Positions 1 to 12,236 of a DNA stretch of 64,000 nucleotides are shown one piece after another. The notes beneath the pieces were generated by a model. That model searched no databases. It was given only the letters and a program-made list of their open reading frames with translations, and was not told where the DNA came from. The position numbers and the translations under genes were made by a program. How positions within the stretch are numbered: position 1 is the stretch's first letter; every line of letters starts with the position of its first letter. The stretch is from positions 4,154,001-4,218,000 of the forward strand of contig NC_061123.1 in NCBI RefSeq assembly GCF_905220365.1, given 5' to 3'. Source of the stretch: Vanessa cardui. Its lineage: Eukaryota; Arthropoda; Insecta; Lepidoptera; Nymphalidae.

Positions 1-325
1 TTTATTAATGTTTCAAGGATCGTTTTAATTATAATTCAGATTAAAAGGTAGAGCGTTCAAAGTATTATAGTGAAGTAACAAAACCAAAAACAAAATCTTA
101 CGCGAATGCAAGTACGTAAAAAGTTCTCTTCATTCTAATTATTAATTATTATTTAACATTCGTTTTATATTATTATCCACCTTTTATCCATTTGTTAATT
201 ACTCCACACACTAACTCCAGGCTTATAAAGTTCTAGGTATAGATTTAGTTCTTAACATTAATATTGAATATTCAATTTAATTTTAATAAATAGCTAAAAT
301 ATATACATAAGGTGGAAAATTACTT

Positions 326-844
326 TCACGGAATTAAGCCCACGTAGCAGGTTAAGTTGATTGGGGATTTATGTACATTGTCTTCAGAATGATAAGAGAT
401 AACCATCCCCACGGAGATGAAAGGTTTTGGGATAGGAAATTGAATGGATGACGCTATCTGTGGAGGTGTACAAAATTTAAACCCGTCATAGAATTTATGA
501 TATATTAAAACACAAACATAGTTTAATGATTTAAATTTTTTTTGAAACGTGATATCATTACATAGTATAACACTTAGATCTTTAAAATTGCGCAACGGAT
601 TTGGATACGTTTTTTTTAATGGATAGAGTGATTCGATAGGAAGGTTTTTGTACATAATATATTCACAATATAATAAAGAAACAAGAAAAATATCTATAGT
701 AAACTTAGTATCAGTATTGCACTCGTGCGAAGCCAGCGAATACAGCGTAACTTTTTTTTTCGGTGGAAATAACCAGTATTTTTTATGAGTGTATTTTTTG
801 TTACTGTTAAGTTTCAAACTATTACTAATCAACTTATGAAACAT
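326..844 (-). other. 172-codon open frame through a Helitron-like element, unlikely to be a gene
   Basis: The longest non-LINE frame in the window. Its middle third (YKNLPIESLYPLKKTYPNPL) is just the reverse frame of the Helitron-like element at 555-740, and the same peptide arises from other copies. The C-terminal third (CTPPQIASSIQFPIPKPF, ISVGMVISYHSEDNVHKS) has a less biased composition and could be an older coding relic. No recognised domain. Confidence 0.4.
555..740 (+). mobile_element. Helitron-like element, 3' end eroded
   Basis: Starts TCATTACATAGTATAACAC after an A, then ATCTTTAAAATTGCGCAACG, GGATAGAGTGATTCGATAGG, TAGTATCAGTATTGCACTCG and TGCGAAGCCAGCG; the CTAG end is lost. A 172-codon open frame on the opposite strand passes through it. 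Confidence 0.72.
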
Positions 845-1046
845 GTAACTCAGTACAAGTGAGTGACGTAAAACTTTTTTTGCATCAAAAACGACTCACT
901 CATACGTCAAATATATTTTTCTGTCGCTCAACAAATTCAACGGCAAAACAAAATGTTTCGAGAAGAATTCAATATTTTATTTTTCATTATAAAATACCTT
1001 ATATACTTGTTATCATACATGACAAAATAAATAAGTCAAATACGAC

Positions 1047-1128
1047 ATTACCGCCACAAGGGATATAACAACTTAGTTCCCAAAGTTGTTGGCACATTGA
1101 CGATGTAAGGATTAGTTAATATTTCTTA
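1047..1128 (+). mobile_element. Family B fragment
   Basis: Only the middle remains: CCACAAGGGATATAACAACT, TAGTTCCCAAAGTTGTTGGC, ACATTGACGATGTAAGGAT and GTTAATATTTCTTAG. Confidence 0.6.
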
Positions 1129-1146
1129 GATTTAGAATAATATTTA

Positions 1147-1180
1147 TTAGATACTACAGTATATGTACTGTAGTATCTAA
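1147..1180. repeat. Perfect 15-bp hairpin with a 4-nt loop
   Basis: TTAGATACTACAGTA and its exact complement TACTGTAGTATCTAA around TATG. Follows the family B fragment at 1047-1128. Confidence 0.75.
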
Positions 1181-1758
1181 ATATACTAGTATTACTTAAA
1201 CTGATTAAAATATTATATTTCTTACTAGCTGAACCAGCCACTTTATGCGCTTTTATTAATGGTTAAAGCATGGAGAGGTTACAAATGTAGTTACTTTCGT
1301 ACATGTCTAATATATTTTTTAACAATTTTAACATTTTATTGCCTTACATATGTAAACTATTGTAGTCCGTCGACTGTGAAGAACCAAATCAAGTCAAGAA
1401 TTAATAAATATAAATAAATGAGTCCAAGCTATCTGTCACTGTGTAAACTCATAAAACGAATTGCCATCGTAAAACCATTGTGAAGACTAATATTTATTAG
1501 ATTATAGCACGTAAGATTTATCGTCGAACACATTTGCAATCAGCATCGTATTTGTTTTGATACAATTTTTATACCAAGGCTTTGCTTACTATATTATTAA
1601 AAGTATTATTTTCGACGCGTAACGTATTTCTGCTCGCTGGTGTTGATCTGTTATGTGTTTGACAAATTCCCATTAAAATCGTGTATTTTTTATTTATGTA
1701 AATGGATAATCTGTTAAGACAAATCACATCGTACTCTACCATTCCATATTACAATGAT

Positions 1759-2000
1759 GAGCCGAGATGACCCAGTGGTTAGGGCGTGTACATCTTAACC
1801 GATAATTGTGAGTTAAAACCCAAGTAAGCATCACTGAATTTACATGTGCTTAATTTGTACTTATAATTCATCATGAGCCCGGCGGTGAAAGAAAACATCG
1901 TTAGGAAACCTGCAACGAAAATCCACACGTGAATCCATTCACACTGGAGCAGCGTGATGGAATATTCTCCTAACCTTCTCTTCAAAAGGAGCGGCCTCAT
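1759..2000 (+). mobile_element. tRNA-derived lepidopteran SINE
   Basis: Starts GAGCCGAGATGACCCAGTGG, a pol III A-box-like tRNA head, with the B-box region at about 1811 (GAGTTAAAACCC). The body holds ACACTGGAGCAGCGTGATGG and ends in a CTCCTAACC...AGCGGCCTCATC segment. It matches the copies at 13498 (+) and 49519 (-). No coding function. Confidence 0.8.
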
Positions 2001-2084
2001 CTATAATATTCCATAATATAAGGGCAAGCGTAATATTAACGCATTACTTAATATCAAGGAACGATCTGTCTCGTCTGTCCAATA

Positions 2085-2222
2085 ACCCCAATATTACGAT
2101 TATTGGTGTCTGGGAAAGTGGCGGCTCCTGGTAAGTCGATCAATCACACTTTGTCCGAGCTCGTCTAAGCCGGATGCGGGCAAGGACGTCTAAGAAATGC
2201 TTCGTGCCCGATGCTTTTTTTT
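2085..2222. repeat. Unassigned GC-richer block before a T run
   Basis: Holds GATTATTGGTGTCTGGGAAA, GTGGCGGCTCCTGGTAAGTC and TAAGCCGGATGCGGGCAAGG, ending at a run of T near 2215-2224. Looks like old mobile DNA; no partner copy or ORF seen. Confidence 0.35.
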
Positions 2223-2224
2223 TT

Positions 2225-4070
2225 AAAGGGACTGTTTATCGATTACAATTACAATCATTTAATAAATACATTCATTGCCAGTAAACTAGTCTCCACTCGC
2301 AGTTCCATGCACGTGTAGTGGTGTAGAGGTACCCTTTATCGTACCCCTGATAATGTCCGTAGGCCGATTTGAAAGTATAACTAACAAACTCCAGTCCGAT
2401 TTTTGTAAGTACAAACAAAGTTACGGTATTAATGTATGATCTAGTAATCATAATAATTTCGTGTACCTGTTCTTTTATTAAGATTTGACTTAATAAATGG
2501 CTGACTAAAAATGGGTTATGGAAACCCAATTTTAAAAACAATCGTCAGATCGAATAAATTCGGAATTTAAAATTTCGAATTTATTCTATGAAACGCCGTT
2601 GTCTAATGTCAAGCAAACAATAACCGTTAAAAAGAATAAGAAAATTTTACGTTTGCAATTTTAGTAGATTAGCGATAAATTCTGAGAATGTTATTTTCGC
2701 TAACGAATTCCGATTCGTATATGCAATCAAGTAATTTTTTAGGAGAATGCTTTTGACATTTATGTTTTTACTTCGATTTTACATATAAATTGCGAATGAC
2801 TTTTTAGTTACGATCGTTTCTTCAAAGTACACTTCCGGTTAGGGCACAGTCCATCAGTCACGAGTCCAATTACAACCATCACTAGCAACATACATCTAAT
2901 AAACGCCATGAGATTGATTGTTTTGCGAAGTAATTCTCAGGAAGCAATGGCTTTAGTTTCAAGGTCAAATTAGAGTACAACGTTGCTCTACGTAACGTTT
3001 AACTACATACATTTTTATAAATCAATTATTTAAGCATTCATTAATTTACCGATTTATTTATACATGATATATTAGTGCAGTACTCAAGGTATAGTATATT
3101 GAATAGTATTAAGTTGTATGAAGGCAGCTTTATTTCCTAAGAAGCGATCTAGGCTTCTTTAATCTACCAACAGTTTAGGTCATAATAGCTCATTGGGACA
3201 CGGATCGCTTAGCGATATGATACGTAGGCACTCAATTGACGCTCAGTTGGCGAAGAAATCTATATTCATATTGAGCATTTTGTAATTATATCTATATTAA
3301 ATTTACGTACATAAAAGTAGTATGTATTATGATAGCCATAATTTAGCAATTCGTAATAGTGTCTCGTAGCTTAGGCCGTCCTAAGAAGAAAGTTTGGAAA
3401 AAAAATAACCACACTATTTCACTGGAAGTATAAAGTATTGCTTTATATGACACATTGCAAGCTTTCTTACGATATTATCAGTGTGTTCAGTTATTATTAC
3501 CAAAATATATGTATAATAATTTTGATCACTAATTGAAAATAAATAATAATAAATAATAATATGGAATTCAATTTATAATTATACAATCATACTTCGTTCA
3601 AGAATCAATACTAATTTCATCATTTAGATATTTATTAATATTTCTAACAAGAAATAATTATATAAGCTGAATAAATATAACTAGAACACTACATTCATAG
3701 GGTTAGGAATAATTTGAATACGAGATAGCACACTCTAATAAGCCTATTACCACGCCTAACGAGATTAAAGTTGCCACCGATTTTTCCGACGCTGCCGTGA
3801 TAATGGACCGGAAAATTGGACTTCTTTAAAGATCGCTGTCGATAATTGAATTAGTATCACCCTTAAGACGAAGAATTGAATGCGTCAAAAGTTTTTATTC
3901 CCTCATTCTTTCTTTTCGAGTTTAAGTTTTATTCGTACTAAAGTGCCAATAGTACTTATTGTCTCTCCAAAGAATTGCTAACATTCTAAGTGATAAGTTT
4001 TTATTTGCGATTTTTATATAACTTTGAGATTTGAATATAACGTTTCACTTAATGTTGTTTGTCCAAGTCT
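2225..4070. other. No gene seen
   Basis: AT-rich DNA with stops in all frames and only short open frames. Simple A/T runs and an AATAATAAATAAT stretch near 3540-3560. Nothing else stands out. Confidence 0.5.
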
Positions 4071-4071
4071 G

Positions 4072-4237
4072 TCTGCGTAGGTTCCATCTACCACCAAATA
4101 GCAGTATTCAGTATAATAGTGTTTCGGTTTAGGGGTGAGTTAGCCAGCTATGTAGATTCAAAGCGCATTGGCGAGGTAAAGAATGGTTAATATTTCTTAT
4201 GTACGTGTCATTGTTTGTTAGAGGTGGTTTACCGCAA
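4072..4237 (+). mobile_element. Family B interspersed repeat, diverged, just upstream of the 4308 copy
   Basis: Contains CTGCGTAGGTTCCATCTACC, ACCAAATAGCAGTATTCAG, TTTCGGTTTAGGGGTGAGTT, GCGCATTGGCGAGGTAAAG and GTTAATATTTCTTATG. Much more diverged than its neighbour at 4308, so the two are separate insertions. Confidence 0.65.
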
Positions 4238-4307
4238 AGCGTTTTTTTATTATTGCAAAACTTTATTGCAGTTCTTATTAAACGTGCGAAAGAAATTTAA
4301 AAAAAAT

Positions 4308-4596
4308 CTTGGTGGTAGGGCTTTGTGCAAGCCCGCCTGGGTAGGTACCACCCACTCATCAGATATTCTAAAGCTGTACGCAGTATTGTTGTGGTTTGAA
4401 GGGTGAGTGAGCCAGTGTAACTACAGGCACACGGGACATAGCATCTTAGTTCCCAAGGTTGGTGGCGCATTGACGATGTAAGGAATAGTTAATAGGAATA
4501 GTTAATATTTCTTACAGCGTCATTGTCTATGAGTGATGGTGACCACTTACCATCAGGTGGCCCATATGCTCGTCCACCAACCTACTCCATAATAAA
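4308..4596 (+). mobile_element. About 290-bp interspersed repeat (family B), near full length
   Basis: Reference copy here. In order: CTTGGTGGTAGGGCTTTGTG, AGCCCGCCTGGGTAGGTACC, ACCCACTCATCAGATATTCT, GTTTGAAGGGTGAGTGAGCC, AGTTCCCAAGGTTGGTGGCG, a TTAATATTTCTTACAGCG stretch, and ACCATCAGGTGGCCCATATG. It has no ORF. I recognise it as an abundant non-autonomous butterfly repeat, SINE-like (Metulj-type by memory); the class is not proven. A 13-bp tandem duplication lies at 4481-4506. Confidence 0.82.
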
Positions 4597-5737
4597 ACGA
4601 GGTACATCTTCTATATACATATAATAAAATTGGAATATTGAAAAGGTACCATGATGTCTTAATTATCAAACTTTTTAGAATGTTGTGATATTTATCTTTT
4701 TTTCTTTTATTTATATATTAGTCGCTAATGATATATTTTTTGTTGAAGGTATTTTGATCTAATGTTTACTTCCTATTTTGTTGGTTTGTTTTTTATTTTG
4801 TTTCGGAAAAAATATTTATTGTCTGTTGTATTTTTGTGTCTGTTGTACCTCTTGCTAAATAAACATGTTCATATTCTCAGCGTACGAACCTCTATTAGAT
4901 TATCTCTTTAATTAAGAGACGTCTCAAATGAAAGACATATAGAGATGCTGGGAAAGCTATTTTCCAGACGTGTAATCTAACGTCCACATAAACCTGAGAA
5001 CTGCATTTTAGAAATTAGATACAAACGCTGTTGTCTCGTGACCCATTACTAGATAGACCTATTCCTTTGATTTTACAAAACTCAAAGATACTATGGATTA
5101 ATTCCATTAATGTTCCTAGTTCAATTTTCCTTGCGTTTCTACGTGCGATACGGTTGGTAAAATATATTATATCATATTTATTTGTTTAGACATTCTAAAG
5201 TAGGAAGGTAATAGTTAAAGTCACCTGTTCTAAGATTTACAGGTGCCCATAGGCGATGGCCGTCACTTTTCATCTACTCGTTTGCAAACTACTACTAATA
5301 AAAAAATAGATGAATATCTCTTCTTAGTTAGTCTTGTATGGCAGAAAAATATGTTTCCTTTAAACAATAATGAGTCACACAAGAAGTCCAGGTATAAGTT
5401 ATTGAGTTATTTTCATCCAGACTTTGTGAGTTTATTGTCCTCAAAAAGAGCTTATGTGCCAACATATTCCTCTTACAACTTAACTCTTTAAAGATAAGTC
5501 CAAATGAGTTAAATTCTCAGTCTTTACGAGTTGACCGTAGCCGTCGGAGCGTAAATAGTTAGAATAAAGGTCCAAGTGCCTGAAATAATTGGGTTCTCCG
5601 TAATCTCATGGAACGTTGACCCGTCTATTCGTTTTAATCTTAAGAATTTTACATTTAATTGGATTTACATTATAAGAATGATTGTTATCACATAGGCTGA
5701 CCTCGCTATGAAGAAATCTTTGTACTAAAAGTATTTA

Positions 5738-5932
5738 TTATATTGTGAAGCGTAGAATATCGATAATTTCCTCACGGGGTGACTGCATTTCGACGACGTT
5801 ATACCGGCTATCGTCCTCGTCAAGTCCGTCTAAAATGGCAAAAGTGAGGCCCTCACTACCAACATTATGTCGCATCTTTTGAGCCCCAGAAGTCGGGACT
5901 AGGGGTGTTTTCTTTGAACAACCATTTTTATC
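5738..5932 (-). CDS. Orphan coding-looking frame (64 codons), possibly a terminal exon or TE relic
   Basis: Open from just after a TGA to a TAA at 5738-5740. The predicted peptide has a normal, non-AT-driven composition: GSEGLTFAILDGLDEDDSRY, then NVVEMQSPREEIIDIL near the end. The first Met is well inside, so it is either the last exon of a spliced gene or a relic of a mobile-element protein. No family recognised. No strong polypyrimidine acceptor lies at its start, which weakens the exon reading. Confidence 0.3.
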   Translation of the reverse strand, partial: DKNGCSKKTPLVPTSGAQKMRHNVGSEGLTFAILDGLDEDDSRYNVVEMQSPREEIIDILRFTI

Positions 5933-6191
5933 TCAAATTATAAAATTATTTCTAAGATTCTGGTAAATAATATTTTGAATCCAACTTGTAAATGAACAAC
6001 AAAATAACGAACTAAAATAAAATGCTATGTGAAAAATTACTTCAGATAAATAGAATAAAGAACTCGTTTCCATAAAACTTAAGCTTGTCTAATGAAGCTT
6101 GAAATTCCTTTTATATTCAAATAGCCTTGTCCATTAACTGTCCAACTCTTTCAATTAAAATTAAAATATTATTATACAACACCTCGACTCA

Positions 6192-6385
6192 TTGTCTCCA
6201 CTGGTGACAAAGGGCTGGATCGTTTTTTGTCCAGAGTATCGGAATTGCGATTCAATGAGGAAATGCCGCTGCATTTTTGCTACCATTTCAAGCGGTCAAG
6301 ATTTATACAGAATACTTTATTCGTATGTGTATATATTTAACGGTTTAATAGTAATCATTCTTATGTATATAAATGAATACATTTG
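6192..6385 (+). mobile_element. Non-LTR element 3' remnant, copy 1
   Basis: Shares ATTCAATGAGGAAATGCCGC, TTTTTGCTACCATTTC and GCGGTCAAGATTTATAC with the stretch at 14396-14585, followed by the same TTCGTATGTGTATATATTTA end. It resembles the C-terminal end plus 3' UTR of a common lepidopteran LINE (recognition from memory). A 64-residue open frame here is the decayed C-terminus and not a gene. Confidence 0.6.
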
Positions 6386-7184
6386 AAGGAAATGAATACA
6401 CATTATGTTTTTTTACCCATAATTAATAATAATAAATTAAAATAATAATAATAAGACGTTGTATTAAATCTGCAAACTGTCTTTTCTATATCTATATCTT
6501 CAGTTTCTGAAACGCCGATTAAAGTCGGATCAACTAATTTGAATAGTCATTGATTAGAAGTAGCTGTTGACATATTAGTTCAGCATCATTTTCAGTCAGA
6601 TAAGTATGTCTAGATGTAAATAATAATTTCTTACATTGCTCGATTAGTTTACTTTGTTTACTTTTAAAGTATTTTGTCACCGTTTACAAAATTCGTTAGA
6701 TTACAATCTATCTCATCAGATTGCAAACCGTCGATATATTGTGAACCGTGAAATATGATTGCAATTTAACGCATTCTTTTTATATTAAGAGAAGTAAATT
6801 GGTTATATTTATAGTTGTATTATATTTACAATATGTTTACAATCATAATATTTATATTCACAATAAATAAAGAAACGGTGACAATAGTTGTATAGACGCG
6901 AGGAGGAAAGGTAAACTAATAACATCTAGTTTGCAACTTCGCAAAGTTAATATATCCTTCGTGGGGTACGGAAACAAAGTTATTTTTAACTTATATAAAA
7001 AATTTAAAGCTCATTTTAAACAAAACATCGATAAATAGTGGAAAGTAATCAATACAAAATTATATTAAAGATAAATAATCGTGTTAGTATTTATTTATGT
7101 CTGATAGATAACTAAAAAATTATTCTGCTCTACTAACATACACCGATGGTATCTATACTGATATCTAATTCAGTACTGTAATAT

Positions 7185-7255
7185 GATATTTCAAAAGTGC
7201 TTTTAAGAACCTACTTAATACTAAAGAGTATTTTGATTTGATTTTTCAATGTTTT
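7185..7255 (+). mobile_element. LINE 3' terminus fragment
   Basis: Holds TTTCAAAAGTGCTTTTAAG, CCTACTTAATA and a TATTTTGATTTGATTT tail, matching the last 60 bp of the LINE near 29800-29865. Only the terminus remains. Confidence 0.55.
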
Positions 7256-8427
7256 GCATTGAAGCTACGTTGGTTTACAATGAATAAATCCTTTTTTTTA
7301 AATTAAGAACTAAAACCTTTATTTTTTGAAAGTAGAAAAGCAATCACATATCCATCCGATAGACAATTACTTATTTAATAAAAATAAAAATCACTTATAA
7401 CGGCTGCCAGTTATAGACGGTACAATACAAACACTTTATTTAACAAAGAATACAGAAAAATGATACCGATTTAAAGGCTTATCGCTACAAACGCAATCTC
7501 TTCAGACAACCTTTATGTAGAGTACATTTAGAAATAAAAAAATGTACCTAGCTTAATGCTTCTCTTTAGAACTAAATTATTGAAGCATAAAATACTTCGT
7601 TTCCACATTAATTCCATTGGCTGTCTAACCCCCAAAATGCATGCAATATAAACCATTCTTGATTAATAGAAACACCTCTGTTGATAACTGAAAATTAAGT
7701 ATAACATACAACAACAACAACAACTTTTGTATGTAATTGACATAATCATAGTCACGGCTTACAATAATCTCGAAGGCGATATACTTAATCAAGAAGATAT
7801 ACTTTATAAGAATTTGCGTCATAATATATCCCTAGTAAATCTTTAGATAAATTTCATAAAACCGACAGCAATTAAAAGATTTATTGAGTACCATAGACAT
7901 TCTATGAGCAGTTTTGTAATCTATTTATTAAAATTCGTCTTTTTTCATAAATGCAAACTGTGAATCTTAATTTTCAATCTATTATAATGCGGCAGGAATG
8001 TAATACAAATGCACAGATAAAAAAAGTAATAAGTCTTTATAATTGGATTATTTATTAAATGAATTAAAATACTGCGTAATAGAGCTCATTTTTCTAAGGT
8101 AATGGCGTATAAAGTATTTTCTGATTTGCATAAAATGTTACTACTGTTAAATAAATTCACGACGCGGTGTAGACGAAGACATGTACGTACATCAGCGTCA
8201 CTTTACGGACTAACTCAGTGTATTCCTTTATCCTTATATCTTTAGTTTTAAGCCGCTTAGGTGTGGTGAGTTACGTCCCGTTTATTTTTAACAAAGAAAA
8301 ATATTATAGGGAAGCCCCTTTAAGCATCAATCCTGCCTTTGATTGCTGTCTTATATATATTTCTCAGTATATATAAGTTGGGACAATCAGGAAATACCAT
8401 CAAATATAGTCAAGACTTGATGGTATA

Positions 8428-8510
8428 GCTTTGTGCCGTCTTGGTAAGTACCACCCACTAATCAGTATTCTACCGCCAAACACCACTTAGTTTGGTTGTG
8501 TTCTGGTTGT
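8428..8510 (+). mobile_element. Family B fragment (5' part)
   Basis: GCTTTGTGCCGTCTTGGTAA, TACCACCCACTAATCAGTAT and TCTACCGCCAAACACCA, then the unit ends. The 66-residue frame nearby is by chance. Confidence 0.6.
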
Positions 8511-9485
8511 TTTTTTGTTGTTCTGAAAAAATCCAATAAATTAATCATTCAGATGTGTGCAATAAAGTCGCAACAGAATAAAGATTTGCATAAGCACACA
8601 CTTACACAAGTGTGTATGTGTGAGTTTACGACACGTCCAATTTACGTGGTTATAAAGGTATCAACTTTGTTTAACGTTATTAAAATCACAGCGTAATATG
8701 TACATACACCTAATGGATTTTTTAATTAATGGTATGTATGTGTGCGTATATAAAACCTGAAGTCTATTTAATTAATATCCGCCCATCAGTCGCATTCGAT
8801 TCGCTTATAGCGCTTGTAATCCTATTTCACGGCGTATGGATTTATTGATATGGAAAATGTATTCCCCAGACCGCCGATAGGATTCCAGACAAATATAGTG
8901 AAATTTCAGTTGTCGTATTGTTTATTGGATCGCTGAGGAATTTTCTGGAAAAACATCGCAATAAAATGTCACTTTAGTTTGCTTTTTATCCGAGGTGTTT
9001 GATATTTGTTTCGATTGTATTTACTTTGCATTTATAAAGTTAACAAGATTTGTACACTCGTAGTGTGGATTTGATTATGCATTACAATGTTGAAATCAGT
9101 TTGAATTGACGACCCGCTCTTATATACATTTAAATGTCAGAAATATACCTCGTCATATTTAAGGCGGTACGGAGTTTTTTTTTAGAAAAATAAAATATTG
9201 AGGATTTTGTTTATATAATTTTAATAAATATGTTTACATATGCTTATATTACCTTTATAAATATTAAAATGTTTTGGTAAGAACTCTAAATTGAAGCTTT
9301 TAGACGCAGAAGTTAAAAAGATTAGAAAGGATAACTTAGATAACTAGATGAGATTCTTATTAAGATAAATTATATTTAATATCCGGCAATGAATTCAAAA
9401 TAATAAATTAATAACGAATTATATAGTGACTTCTTTTTATTCCTAATATATATCAAATCAATTTCCAAATGCCGCTTAATTATAA

Positions 9486-9625
9486 ATGTTCACCACTGCT
9501 CATAGATATTGGTACTATAACATAATATATTAACCATTTCTTATATCACACCAATTCACCTACAACTTTGGAAACAAAGATGTTATGTTCCATGTGCCTG
9601 CTGTTGGTCTCACATTTCAAACCAG
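9486..9625 (-). mobile_element. Family B fragment, old
   Basis: Plus strand: GTTCACCACTGCTCATAGA, TATTAACCATTTCTTATATC, ACAACTTTGGAAACAAAGAT and GTTATGTTCCATGTGCCTG follow the order of the inverted 3' half of family B. Confidence 0.5.
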
Positions 9626-9980
9626 ATCCCAAAGATAAATTGGATTGCTTTTTTGATTAGGACATACTACGAAATAAGCTCTAGAATTTAAAAAAAGAAC
9701 AGATTTTTTTATTTTTATCCAACGTCCAAAACACTAAAAATCTTTGTGCACGCCGTGCCATATGCAGAGTGATATTACTACATGTTTGAGTACAATTTGA
9801 TGAGCAGTAATCGCCTCCGTTTGCAACATGTTCAGACTCCTCGTTTCATCAAACGGGAATTTTCTCGAGCAACGAGTACGAGACATATTACTGATTGTGG
9901 TTTTCATTTTCTCTTGTGGCTTTCGACGCACACCTAAACTAATTACAGAAGTACAAGTGTTTTATATTATTCTTTGTTAC

Positions 9981-10210
9981 ATAATAAATAAATATTGGAC
10001 ATATGATATGTTACTCTGATCTCAATGTGAGTAGCTAAAGCACTTGTGTTGTGGAAAATTACAAGTAACGACGGTAACACAAATACCCAGACCCAAGACA
10101 ACATAGAAAACTAATGAATTTCTACATCGAATCGGCCGGGAATAGAACCCTCGGAGTGGCGTACCCGTGAAGATCATCGTTGTTATATCTCGATGCCTAA
10201 ACAGATCAGT
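9981..10210 (-). mobile_element. Second SINE family (tRNA-like head, TTTATT-type tail)
   Basis: On the minus strand: a tRNA-like head with GAGGGTTCTATTCCCGGCCG near 10150, then TTGTCTTGGGTCTGGGTATT, ACAAGTGCTTTAGCTAC and a tail TCCAATATTTATTTATTATG at the left end. I recognise the unit as a common lepidopteran SINE distinct from the first family (from memory). Small open frames inside are not genes. Confidence 0.7.
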
Positions 10211-10825
10211 ACAAATATTCACTAAAGTAAGTCAATATGTTTTCCTATTGTAAGAAACACCAATAGTAAATGTCATGGCTGCCAGTGCATTGTCAATATG
10301 TCAGGAGGTGTACGCTTCAATAGATCAGCGATGTACAGCAGCGCTATTCCGTAATAACTCACTTCGCAGCGTGAAATGTCGGAAACCGACAGACTGTGAT
10401 ACGCCATTTTGAAGCAAACATCCATTAAATGTTTCAATTATAACAGTCAAAGTCGTATATTAAGTCGTAAGTCTCTTCTTGCAGAATCACCACTGGTCGC
10501 TTATTAGAAGCTACATAATATGTATATCTTCTTCACGGAGTTGAAATTAATGACTGAAATTGTAAGCAACTTTGTTTTATACTATGAGGATGATTAAGGC
10601 CCTATGAAAATATTTTTTTGTACTACTATAACAAAGCATAAACTAAAATAAAGGTCAATAACGAAACAGCAAAGGCGAAGGCTTCCTTTACTTTTGGTTT
10701 TGATTTTAACGCGCTACTTCAATGAGGCTTTGTGGATACATTTGGCAGCTTCTATCAATCACATGCAGGCATTTTCTCGCTGTTTTTTCACCACAGGCCA
10801 CGAGATGACTTATAAATACTATTTG

Positions 10826-10895
10826 AGCACATGAATTCAGTGGTGCTTGAGCTTAAACTCAGAATCATCTGAGTTTGAACTCAGATCATACCAAA
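10826..10895 (-). mobile_element. tRNA-derived SINE fragment with an internal palindrome
   Basis: The minus strand keeps the SINE segments AGCACCACTGAATTCATGTG and GAGTTTAAGC. The B-box area has become a small inverted repeat, AAACTCAGA and TCTGAGTTT around a 4-nt loop, at about 10856-10877. Confidence 0.55.
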
Positions 10896-12207
10896 TAAAT
10901 TGGGACAAGGGCAAGAGGATGAGAATGATATTAATATTCAGTAGGTGAGCAGAAAATTAAAGGGGATACTTGATTGCAATTTACTCAATTGTTACAATTC
11001 AATAACGAATTAATTTTAGAGAGCGGAAAAACGTTACTGGCCGGTTAGAGAAAAGCTGTACATGATATTGACATAAAAAAAATCGTTTGAATAAAGTTTC
11101 ATCATTTTGACGGTAAATGTAGATTAGTGAATTGCAATTTACAATAAAATTAAATCAAAATAAAACATAGGTTTGAAATTCCTAAAAATATTTTGAATAA
11201 ACGCGAAGTTTCTCGACTCACTAGTGTAAGTATCAAGGATATATTTGTTTTACTTTTCCTAGAGGAATGTTTGTAGATACGTTTTAAACTTTACAAAATA
11301 TTTCAAAATGAAAAGTTTGAATAAAAATTCGCATTTACTTTAACGCTGCAGATTCCTTTGAATGTGAAGTTTAATTAATGATATTTTTTTCAGTCCTTAT
11401 AATCTAAATAAACATTTCGTAATTACGTTGAAAAAACGTTTTTCTGAATAGTTTTAGTCTTGAGACGAATCGCCTAAAGACGCCTTAAACTTAGAATTTA
11501 GGATTCCTTACAACAACAACACGACTTGACTTAAAAGTGACTCTTTCTCAACCTGTTTTAAAAATACATATATCTTTAGTACAACATTTAAATACTGATA
11601 AAACAAAATAAAATGTTATTTGTTTTGCTTCTTTGGGCAAAAATACTAAAGTATCGTTATGAGTTATTAAGACTTTTGATAATACTGTTATTATTATAAG
11701 AATTAATAATACTAGTTGTATCAAAAGCCATAGTGAAAATAAGTCAAACATTTATCAAAATAAAAGTTTGTTTAAATTCTGAATAAGAAATCATGTTTTA
11801 AACTTTTTAACACGTTCCAGTTGTTTGAAATACATATGTACTCGGTACGTGTGTGTGTATGTATACATATGTAGGTGTGTGGTGAGATGCATTAGCACTG
11901 GGTAGGCTGGCTAGGTAAGGATGGAATCTGCTCGCTATGTTTGTGTTAAATTTGTATACAACACTCTCAGACCAGATACTCAGATAGACCAAGCGCAGAG
12001 AACTGAGGTTCTAGCTAAGGTAAATTGGTATGTAATAAATACCATTTCGTACATATGTATATTTAACGTACGCCACGTTAACTCACAGTCATATACGAAA
12101 ACATACCAACAACTCTAACTTTGGTCGTTGGGGTTAGTAATATTGGAGATTTTTCGAATTAATTGTGGTTCTATCTCAGTTATGATTAACTTCCGTTTTG
12201 CCATTTT

Positions 12208-12236
12208 AAAAGTAATATACCTTTTATATTACTTTT
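12208..12236. repeat. Perfect 12-bp AT-rich hairpin
   Basis: AAAAGTAATATA and TATATTACTTTT around CCTTT. AT-rich and short, so it may be chance. Confidence 0.45.
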
